From NCBI RefSeq assembly GCF_029962835.1, contig NC_080577.1, positions 24,038,501-24,102,500 of the forward strand: 64,000 nt of DNA, written 5' to 3'. A program made the position numbers and the translations under genes. Positions 45,201-57,200 of the stretch are shown here, piece by piece; positions within the stretch are counted from its first letter, which is position 1, and each line of letters begins with the position of its first letter. Below the pieces are notes generated by a model. The model was not told the origin of the DNA and made no database searches. It saw nothing but the letters and a program-made list of their open reading frames with translations. The stretch is from Magnolia sinica. Lineage: Eukaryota > Streptophyta > Magnoliopsida > Magnoliales > Magnoliaceae.

Positions 45201-48200
45201 ATGTCCACACTTGACTGGTCCAACTTGACGTCCTGGATGCAATTAAGAAGGGCTGCATATTTCTCAACCTCGTAATCGTGGAGATTTCTTCTACATTTTG
45301 GACCCCACACAATATCCTACCCATGAATGGAGTAGCAATCAACAGCCAAACTAGTCCAATTAGAGGCAATACGGAAAATGTGGGGAAATTCATCTTTCAA
45401 TGAAGTATCACCCACCCAGCTGTCATACGAGAATCAAGTATTATCCCCTTTCCCTATAGCAATACCTATCCTTTTCAAAACCTCCTCCTTCATGGATAAC
45501 ACCCCTTTCCATATCGATGAAGCTTTGTAGTTTGAGGAATCCTTTGTCCACCAACCATCCTCTGATCTCCCATATTTTTTCTTGACTAAGGTATTCCATA
45601 AAGACCCGTCTTCGGTCCCTAGTCTCCGAGTCCATTTGCCTAAGAGGGCCCGATTCATGCTCTTTAGGTTTTTTATACCAGTCCCGCTTTCTTGAATATG
45701 CTTACACACCTCTTTCCACTAGACCAAGTTGTAGTTGCAAGGTTACCCCTGATTAGCTCCCTATTGTCCTTCTGGCGAAGATTCCTCAGAGATATTCACC
45801 AATTGAGGAAACTAGATCTAGATTTTTGGGGTTCCAGCACTAGCATGGTCAGAATCAGTTCTATTCAATATCGAATCCTGTTTTGGCAAAGGTGCAAGAT
45901 ATAGATGAAGATGCATCAGTCTAGCGTTTCCTAATTTTCTCCGGGGTCAGGGTCATGGATGCACCAGTAAATCTGGAGCAGGTGCTAGACATTGAGGTTG
46001 GTGGTCTGTTCTTCCCCTTTTTGGTCGTCACCAACGTTGTTAAATGCGACCGCATATTCGTATATCCGATCACATATGCGAATTCCCATATGCATATCGC
46101 ATATGCCATTGCAGTGCATATGCGATCGCATATGCCAGATGTGCGAGGATATGCGATCGCATACAACATATGCGATCGCATATCACATTATTTTGTTTGT
46201 TTATTTTTTATTTTTGCAAAAAAAAAATAATAATAATAATTAAAAATAAAATAAAAAATCAAACTTTCCTAAGTAGCGTAACTTTGTAACTATAAGTTGT
46301 GTAAGTATATTGTTGAATGTAACTTAGTGTTAGTGTAACTAGGTTGTAACTTATTGTAACTAAGTTGTAAATTGTAACTTGTAAGTAGTGTTAGTGTTAT
46401 AATGTATAAATAATAAACATTAAGATGTAACTTCAAAATTGTATTTGTACAATAAATAGTTTATTGATTGTTTTGTTACTTAACTATATTGTTGAATGTT
46501 GAATTTGATGTACTTCATTCATTTTTCTAACAAGTCACATACTAACTTTATATATGTAAAATTACTATATTACTTATCTATTGACTTAGGGAAGCTTCTC
46601 CCAAGTTCTTATATTTTTCTACATTTTTTTTCAATTTTTTTCCTTGTTTTTTTGTTTTTTTTTCAAAAAAAATAAATAAATAAATTATGCGATCACATAT
46701 GCGCACAAGCATATCCGATCACACAGAACCGCATATGCGGTTTGACAACATTGGTCGTCACTAAAGTTCGAGCAGTGCCTTTGATGTAGGACAATTAACC
46801 ACTTGTTCTAAAAGCTCAAACTGTTAGAGTATGGCGAATTAATCCATTTATCTCATAGCCCAGGCCCCGCATCGCATGGCTTAGGACCTCGGCCAAACCC
46901 CCTTCGTGGGCCCCAAATCACATGGGCTGCTCACCCCGAGCATGTCCCGGCATCCCACGGGCTACCCCACTCGAGCCCAGTGTGAAAATGCCCCTGCGTT
47001 AATCACCCCCGGTGAGGAGTCTCGAGCACGAGACTTGCTCTGAAACCAATTTGATGTAGGACAATTAACCACTTGCTCTAAAAGCTCGAACTGTTAGAGT
47101 ATGGCAAATTAATCCCTTTATCTCATAGCCCAGGCCCCACATCACATGGGTTAGGACTTCGGCCGAACCCCCTTCTTGGGCTCCAAATCACATGGACCGC
47201 CCACCCCGAGCGTGTCCCTGCATCCCACGGGCTACCCCACTCAAGCCCGGTCTGAAATGCGCATTAATCACCCCTGGTGAGGAGTCTCAAACACAAGACC
47301 TCCTCCCGTGGGCCCCAAATCGCATAGGTCACCCACCCCGAGTGTGCCCCTGCATCTCACAGGCGACCCGACTCGAGCCCAGTGTGAAAATGCCCCTGTA
47401 TTAGCCTCAACCAAAGAAAGCCAATCATCCAATCTGTGATGAGCAAGGGTTTATCACTGGTGATCTGTTCAACAATACAGAGAAGGAGCTTTTCTCCAAA
47501 GGGTTGTTTTCAAGCAATCAAATCTAGACATAATGGGTCAGGACTCAGGAGCTAGAGGCAGAGGCCAAGTCCACTATGGTGTTTATTGTTGAATCTCAAT
47601 CCTACCCCTTTCAAATGTTGGCAATACTTCTCCATGGCCTTAAAAGATGGAAAAGAGCAAGGTTGGTAGGGATAAGTTTTTTTTTTTTTTGGAAAGATAA
47701 TGCAAAATTACTACGGCCAACAGCCAGAAAAACAAAACAAGAACTACGAAGGAAAAAAAAAAAAAAAAGACAACAGCCTGAACCCTAAACAAAGACAAGG
47801 AAGAAGACTAAACAAGAAACACAAAATAAACAACAGCCCAAACCCACAATCAAGGCACCCACTCCCTAATATAAACAAATGGACCCGATCCCTTATATAC
47901 AAATGGACCCGACTAAGGAGGGCACCCACTCCCTTATATACAAATGGACCCGATTAAGGACCCTCTCTACAGACCCGCTGAGATTCCAAAAGCACCGGCT
48001 ATTTCTTTCACTCTGCAAGGACCAAGGGATAGCAAGCCATGACAGGGAAGAGGAAACCTCCAAGTTATTCTCAAAAATAAAAGCGAAAGAGATCAAATCA
48101 TTCAGCCTAGGGATTGGGAAAATGGCTTCCAAGAAAAAACAAAAGGAGGTTGAGGGAACTGTATAATCTGGTTTTGTCTTCTTCTTCTTCTTCTTTTTGA

Positions 48201-51200
48201 AAGACAACAAATTTTATTTGAACGAGCACCAAGATGGCGGTAAAAGCTTACAGCCCACTCAAAGAAAAGAAAAATTACAATCTTTTAAAGTGTCTAATGT
48301 CTATGCATGAAATCCAACCTGCCAAACAAAACTTTGGCCTATGAACCACTTGAGACACCAAGGAACTCAAATTGTTGAAGCATCTCATGTTTCTTTCCCC
48401 CCAAAGGGTCCATAGGCCAGCCAACAACGATAACCTCCAAGCTGCCCTCTCTTGCTTCTTAAGGCCCATCCTATGCCAAGATGAAAAAAACACCCCCATA
48501 GAACCCGGCAACAACCACGACAGGCTAACTGGTCTGAAAAAACTGGACCAGACTACTTGACCAAACGGACAATGAATAAACAAATGATTTACCGATTTTG
48601 CGCCCCCACAAACATTTGGAATGGCCATTGCCTTTTTTTTTAGGTTGTCAACTGTCAGCACCCGCTTCCTCCCTACAAAACACACAAAGGCTGCCACTTC
48701 CCAAGGAGCTCCATAGTTTCACATGAAAGAGGTTTGTCAATAAATTATCATAATCGAAGAGCTCGAAAAAGGTCCAGAAGGAAGAGACATCTTTAGCTAT
48801 TCTTCCAAGATGATTTCAGTTGCGTCATGCGTGGAATGCTCAACGGATGGGCAGTGATTCACATATCAGCAATCAAGGAGAATTTGAACAGCAACAAAGC
48901 CACAAGGGGGATGTCCCGATGCTTCAGGGAAGAAGAAGGGGAAGGAATCTATCAACGGAACTGAGATTTCTTCTATTTGGGGAGATGATCTTTGTGAATG
49001 GGAACGTGTTAATTCTATCTGGATTATGGAAGTCAGGGAGGATTTTAGTTGTGTGGAACCCGACTATGCTTGAGAAGGTAAATAATGCTGCTGGTCAGTG
49101 GTCTCTATCTAATTTTGTTCAAAGATGGTTAGAGGTGGTCTCTGCTGGTGTCTGTCCAGGTGTATGGCCCAAATGACCCGAGTCTTAGACCTGCGTTTCT
49201 GGTCGGAATTGGAAATCATGTAAATGTGGAATATAACATGCTACTTAGGCAGTGATTGTAGTGTAATTCGTTTTACTCATGAGAAGAAGGAAAGCTTGTA
49301 GACTCGATGGTGTATGAGGGGATTCCCGGATTCTTTAGATAGATGGAAGCTAATCAGAGTCCCTCTAGAAGGTGCCACATTCACCTGATCAAATGACCAG
49401 AATAACCCAGTGATGAGTAGAGTAGACAGATTTCTAATCAATGCTAGCTGGGAGGATGCATTCCCTGAACTCAACTAGAAAGTGCTGCCATGGCCTATCT
49501 CAGGTCACAAACCAATCTGTCTAAAGATGTCACATTAGAATCTTGGGGTCTGCAGACATTCGGTTTTTTAAATATGCGGCTGAAGCATCTAGATTTTCTT
49601 CAATTGACTTAGTGGTTTTCATATCAACCAGAGTGCAGAGGTGGCAAAATATTCACCATAAAACTCAAATTTCTCAAAGGAAAACTGAAAAGTTCGAACA
49701 ACGAGACTTTTGGGGACATCAACATTGTTGAAGCTTTGTTAAAGGAAGAAATTTCTGCACTTGACATTTTATTTTATTTTTTGAAAGATCACTAGATTTA
49801 TATTAATATGATAAGAAAGGAAAACAAACAGAGAGCAGGACCGCTAAGGAAGCGGACCACCTAGGCTCCAAGAAAGAGAAAATCACAGCCCTTAAGATTA
49901 TCTACATTTGAAGCCCACTCTACCATTAGACGTTTTACTCTAGAAACTATAGACTCCACAGAATTGGAAACATCCCTGAAGCATCTCCCGTTCTTTCTTC
50001 CCAAACAGACCACCAAACGGCCAGAAGAGCCATTCTCCATAACAAAGTCCTTTGCTTGCCTAGTCCGACACCTGCCAAATCAGGAAAAGACCAACTGATG
50101 GTAAAGCAACTTAACAATTCTGACCAGATTTGGTTGATAAAGGAACAGTGAACAAGAAGACGATCAACCGATTCTTTGTCCCGCCATGCAACATAGACAC
50201 GCATTAACTATAATCAGCCCCCTTTTTCTCAAATTCTTGACCGTGAGTATCTTCTTCTTTCCGACCAACCATTCGAAGGATGCAATCTTAGGAGGGACCA
50301 GATATTTCCAAATCTGATTTGTCAAGGATTCTTTTTCGAAGGAAGAATCGATGTCCAAAAGGTTGTTTAGAGACTTAACCGAGAATGTACTGGATTTGTC
50401 GAGCCTCCAGATTAATCTGTCTGCACTGAGTTGATCTAGCTTGGCTCTGTAAATGCGATCAAGGAGGGTCACATACTCATCGATCTCTCAATCATGTAAA
50501 TTTCTTCTACACAACATGTTCCACTCTGTTTTACAGCCGAGGACAGTATAGCAGCTAGCTACTGGAATAGCTTGATTAGGCGCGAGATGGAATCTATTCG
50601 GAAAATCTTCTTTTAAGGCCACATCTCCCACCCAAATATCTTCCCAAAACCGAATGTCATCTCCCTTCCCTATATCGAACCCGATACCTTTGAGAACCTC
50701 CTTTTTCATGAATAACACACCCCTCCAAAGGGCCGAAGCCCCATAAGATGATGAATCCTTGGTCCACCAACCACCCTCTGAACTGCCATATTTGCTTTTG
50801 ATTAACTTATTCCAAAGACTCCCACTTTCAATCCCTAGTCTCCAGATCCACTTCCCTAAGAGGGCTCGATTCATTTTCTTGAGATCTTTTACCCCGGCTC
50901 CACCTTCTTGAACATGCTTGCACACCTCTTTCCATTCGACCAGATGAAATTTCTTTTTCTCCTCCTTCCCATGCCATAGAAAGTCCCGTCTTAACTTTTC
51001 TAGAATAGCCAAAACTGAGGCCGGATATATGAATAAAGACATGAAATACAATGGAAGATTCGATAGAGCAGCCTTTATGAGAGTGAGACGACCGCCCAAA
51101 GATAAATATCTACATTTCCATCTTGCGAGATACTTCTCAAACATGTCTATGACCTTGTCCCATAGGGACATAGGAGGCCTTCCTATACTCAGAGGGAGGC

Positions 51201-54200
51201 CAATAAAGGTTGAGCAAGCCGTTGAACAGTCGAAGAGTTAAGCATATTTTCTAATATCTTCTTCCTCCATGTCGACCCCAAACATCTTGGATTTTGCCAT
51301 ATTAACTCTCAACCCCGAGACAACCTCAAAACACTGAATTGTTGTATGCAAGTTACTCACCTTCTCTTGGTCCGCTTTGCTAAATAACAATGTATCATCC
51401 GCGAACTGAATGTGAGAGATCAAAGTGGCCATTCCTTCCACTCTAATTCCGCTTAGGATGCCTACTTCTTGACCTTTATGTAGCATTCTAGATAAGGCCT
51501 TCCCGACTATAAGAAAAAGAAACGGAGACAATGGATCGTCTTAATGCAACCCCCTGGGGAGCTTTTGAAGAAACCTTTTGGGGATCCATTAAGTAATATA
51601 GAGTAGGCCGAATCGACACATTCCCCCATCCACCCTATCCATTTCTCTCCAAAGCCCATTCGCATTAACATATACTGAAGGAAACCACAATCCACATGAT
51701 CGCATGCCTTCTCAAGGTCAAGCTTGCATAGGAGACCATTTGATCTGGATTTATGACTGGAGTCCAAACATTCATACGCTATGAGAGCGCTATCAATTAT
51801 TTGTCTTCACTTTGATTTCCAGAAATTATCTTCCCTATCACCTTTTTCAGCCGAGACGCCATTACTTTTGCCAGGATTTTGTATGGCCCTCCTAGTAAGC
51901 TAATCAGTCTGAAATCTTTGAAACTAGCCGCACCCAGGGTCTTCGGGATTAACGCTATAAAAAAGGCCCCAAGACCTTTTGAAAGACGCCCTCGTTCATA
52001 GAATTCATTAAAGAAATCCATAACGTCACCCTGAAGAAGTCCCCAAAAAGTTTGAAAGAGGAGAATCGGAAAACCATCTGGCCCGGGAGTCTTATCTCCT
52101 CCCAAAGATTCCACTGCAACCTTCACTTCTTCCAGTGTAAATGGTGACTCGAGACCTTTAGCATCATTTTCAGACAATCTGTCCACATGGAGATGATCCA
52201 ACTTTGGCCTATCCCAACCTTCTCCTTGAAGCGAAGTGCTGAAAAACGTAATTGCCTCTTCAAAAAATATACATATAAGAGACCCCCCTTCTCCTGATGA
52301 TAAATCCATGAGTGAATAGCTTACAGGTGATTTGGAGTAGATCTTCAAAAGGGAAGAGATTTGTTGGAGACCGATATCCCGAGCTAAATCAATCAAAGAA
52401 GGCGACAAATATACAGCCTACTTTCACGGGATGACAGTTGCTGGAAAACCGGCAAATCATATTTCGAGTACTCGAGAAGATAGAATTGCTTATTCTAGAA
52501 AAGTAGTCTGTTGATGCACCATTAATCATTTCAAAGGGATTGTTCTGAAGATTTTAGCAGCAGGCCAACCATTGGTGGATTGCATTTCAACTCCTTTTCG
52601 CCTGAGGATGTGGGCAAAATGCAAGAAAGCTTCATGCTTGACAATTACGCAAACAGTTGTTGACGCTAAAGGGGCCCAGACACCTAGGCCAGCTGGTTTT
52701 TCTCTAGTTTTTTATCAAGCATGTTGAGATTTCATACAGTACAATGTTGTAGTTGTGTTCGAGGAATTTCACAATAGAGCCATTATCAACAGGGAGATGA
52801 ATACTTCCCCAAAAGGAGGGTGCCAAGGAAGTCAGCAATTACAGGCCAATCAACTTGTGGGAAGCCTCTCCAAAATCATTGCTAAAGTTCTTGCATTGAA
52901 TCATTGCTCAAGTTCTTGCATTGAGACTTCAAAGATGCGTGGAAGCATCATCTCTCCTTCTCGCAATGCTCTTGTGGCAGGAAGAAATATTATGGAAGGC
53001 CATTTTATAGTGCACAAAGTGGCAACTGCGTTAATTTGAAGTTCTTCAACTATATCATGGGTTGAATGGGGTTCATCAACAGATGAAGGTCATGGATAAA
53101 TAAATGCTTGCTTTTTTACAGTATGGTGCTCAATAACTGTTTATGGAACTCCAGTGGGATTCTTCAAATCTAGCTGTGATATTTGGCAGGGGGACCCATA
53201 GTTCCCATTCCTTTTTCTCTATTGTCACTCAATCCTTGGGTAGAATGATGAATCAAGAACAGCAGGTTATTCCCATTTGAGGAATGGGGGAGGACAGAAG
53301 ATTGCCCATGTTCAATACACCGATGACACTCTATTCTTTGGGGACATTCTCTCAGAAAGTGTGGGTCTCAATGATACACTTCGATGATACAATTTTTTTC
53401 CTTCAGATTATTGGTTGCATGGTAGGAGATTTTCCTATTAATCTCTTGGGCATGCCTCTGTGTGCAAGCACCTATCAAGCTTGGGAAGACATTACCAAAA
53501 GGTTTCACTGGAAGCTAGCAGCATGGAAATACAAATTTTTATCATTAGGTGGGAGAAAAACATAGATCAAGGCAGATTTATCAGAGGCATGCTGTATCTT
53601 GTCTCCATTTTTAAATGTCCAGGCAAGTTTGTTGAAAAGCTATAATCAATCCAAAAAAAGCTATCCGTTCGAACATGGTTTAGAGCAAGGAGATACCACT
53701 TGGTTGCATGGGAGAATGTTTGCAGGCCGAAAGAGCAAGGAGATACCATAGTTAAGAAAAGCATAGATACCACTTGGTTGCATGGGAGAATGTTTGCAGG
53801 CCGAAAGAGCAAGGAGACTTGGGGATCAGGCCTTTTGAGGCGTATTGACTCTCATTACAAAGTACGGTTTATTGGATAATTGCTGGGATATTCATGTCAT
53901 GAATTGCAGAAATGGGTCCCATATTTGGAGAACAAAATCGACAGTCTATAACAGGTTCAACGCTCAAATGAAAACATTAATGCCACTTTGCATTAAAAGA
54001 AATGCTCCAATGCTCTCGGAGCACTATAAGTTATAGACTTATAGTGCTCCTAGTTTCATTAAGAGAAACGCAAAATGTCACTTTGCATTAAGAGAAATTC
54101 CAATCGGTTGATCTAGACTGTTCACTGGGTCCAATGGACATTTCATGGGCAAATATGAATGGTCAAGATCATTTACACAAAAACAGGTCTAATCAACAAT

Positions 54201-57200
54201 GTGATCCGTCTAATTGTTAGAGACCACCATGGATTGCTTGTGATTCTAAAGAATCACTTTGGTTAGGCAACCATAGCCATCCCAACCATGGCTTGTTAAA
54301 TGGATGGCTAAAGAAAATAAGGCCAAACCAAGGACAGATTGGATCATCAAATTAGGACAATCTTTGCATGGAAGCCTTAGAAATGTGTTTTGGACTTAAT
54401 GAACAGTTCATATCAATTAATTGGAGTGTTTGAGCTGATGCAAGTGCAACTACGAGCACTGGAGCATTTTTATCTTGCATTAAATATAGATATGTACGCA
54501 ATAGCTTCAAATAAAGGGGTGTCAGTTCAGGCAGCTTTCCTTCAGAGACTTGTGGGAAAATAATTTGGACTCTGGAATTCCTTCGTAACCTTTGCGAAGA
54601 TGAGATTTTATTGCTGACAGACATGCTATTCAGTGAGATAAAGTATATATACCACGATCCGGTGAGGACAAAGGACCATGGACTCTGGAATCGAGCAGCC
54701 GCTGCTCGGTTCGCTCATTCTTAAAAAGCAACTGAACATGAGTATTCAGCTCATCGTATGGTCATGGGTTTGTCATCCAAGTTACAGGGTACTGTTGTCC
54801 TGCTGAAATTCAACGTGTTTTGTTGAGCTGTGTTGCTGGACAAAATTCTCACAATTGATCATTTAAAGAAAAGAGGCCGTGTAATTCCAAATAGCTGCTT
54901 GATATGCTGTGTCAGATGAATCAATGTCTCATCTCTTCATACAATGCAGCTACACTAGGAAAGTATGCAGCTGCCTATTAGATTGTTTTGGTGGTGGGTG
55001 ACGCCAGACAATGTTTTATGCAGCTGTATCGCGCCCTTGCGATAAGGAAACATATCAGCATCGCATGGGAAATATTGCATGTATCACGAATGTGTCATGG
55101 TTTAAGGGAAACATTTGGGAAACATATAATGGAGAAATGATGAGACTTTCCAAGATAACTTCAAGAGATGTTAAGAGAGACATGATTACACACTTAGAAT
55201 GCAAAACATTACAAAAAAAAAAAAAAGGTATGCAAAATACATTCAACTGTGTATTGGCCCAAACTATGCATTGTTAGACAAAATGATAATTACATAGAAA
55301 ATGAGTTAATATCATTCAAATCCCATACAAAACAAGCAATAAAACACAAACAATGCATGCAAAGACCAAAAAGAAACAAAAAATATACCTTGGACTCAAT
55401 ATCCAGATGGAGTTACAAGGCATGTGGAGTTCAACCTCTTGACTCGCGTCCACTTGGAGTTAGTACAAAATTATTTAATGCACTAAAGTTTTCAAAAATA
55501 ACTCGTTGATTGCAACCAACTTGTTGACTGTAATCAACCCATGCAATAGACAGTTAGATGGCACTTGATTGTAATCAACCTATGTTTATGTGGGAGTTTT
55601 ATGCTCTCATTGTCACTCCCCAGCCCAGATAAAGGAGGAGATTTGTGACAGGTTGGCAGCTGGCGTCAAAATTATGCCATAACTTCCAACATGAATTCGA
55701 ACGGAAAAGGATTCATGTAGCCAACCCCAATTAGTTGGGATAAGGCTTAGATGATGTTGATGATGAAATTCTTCAGAAATCATGCAATAATTCAACGCAT
55801 ATAATGCACTGATTTATACAGTTAAGATCTGTATTTCATTGCATTTTCTAAAAAATATATATGTTTTTAAAACCACTCTTACCATTTTTGCCTTTTTGTG
55901 GCTAATCTACAGATCGACCTACACTCAGCAACATATCTATAGATCAACCAATTTTGGTTGCGGAACATATTTTTAAATGTATTTTATTCATTTTCAATAT
56001 TTTTAATTAAAAATATTTTTTTTCAAAAGGTTGCTGGTCAAAAAAATATTTTTCCAAAAAAAAAAAATTTGTGGCCAATGTATAATTTTCCATTCTGCTT
56101 GCACTTTAAATGTGCGAAAATGTAAGAGATTTCCCCAATTTCTTCCATTTTCCACCTATAAATTTGAAGAAACTTGTCTCAAATCCATGTTAATGCATGA
56201 AAATTGCACACAGATATTGATTTTTAACTTGTTTCTTCATAATCTATAGAAAAGAACATACAAGAAGAAAGCACCTGGTTCACTATAATGACCCCCAAAA
56301 AAAAAAAAAAAAAATTATTATTATTATTGACGATGAATATTGCACGTATCGTCGATAGGAGGTAGCTTTATAAAGGGCTCTGTGAGACACTTTGCTATAT
56401 ATCGTGACACCTGCAACATATTGTTTGACACAGGAAATTTTCAATTACCCTTGTATCTCATATTGGTCACCTGCAATATTGATAATATCAGCCACATATC
56501 AGCCGATACCATCAATACATGGAACATTGAATTGCCAGAGACAGGAGAAGGCTCTATATCTGGGTGGAATAATTCGTCTGTTGGAACAATTGGCTGAGTA
56601 ACATGGAAAGCATCGCTTCGGGCGACACTAAAGTGTGTGGTTGGAGAGAGAATAGAATTTTCCATGGCAAATCTGTTTCAGTTGATTCTAAAATGACTAA
56701 GATTACTAGGTTAATTACAGACTGGAACAGAAGTAATTTAAGGCATATCTAAGCACCTTATAGTCTCAAACTGATTTAAGGCATATCTAAACACTTTATA
56801 GTCTCAAACTGAGCCGAGATAATCAAATATGGTGGGGAGCTGCCCAAACCCAAAGTTGATGATGCCCTCCCGAGGAATGGTTCAAATGTAATGTATTTGA
56901 TGGATGCTCCTATGGAAACCTGGGGCTAGCCAGAGTAGGGGGACTAATCAGGAATTGCCTGGGTGATTGTTTGTTTGAATTTAGCAGTCTGTTAGGTATA
57001 GGCAACTCTAAGCTGTGACTTTACTGCAAGCAAATTAAATTAGCGGTCAGCCATAACTTCAATAGGATCATTATTGAAGGGATTCCAGTAATGCCATTGG
57101 CTGGGCAAAATCGAGAGATGCCTGTGGGAGCTTGCTGTTTTTATCAAGGCTAGATATCTATTTGAGGGTATTGAGGTTTCTTTCTCTCACATCCGAAGGG

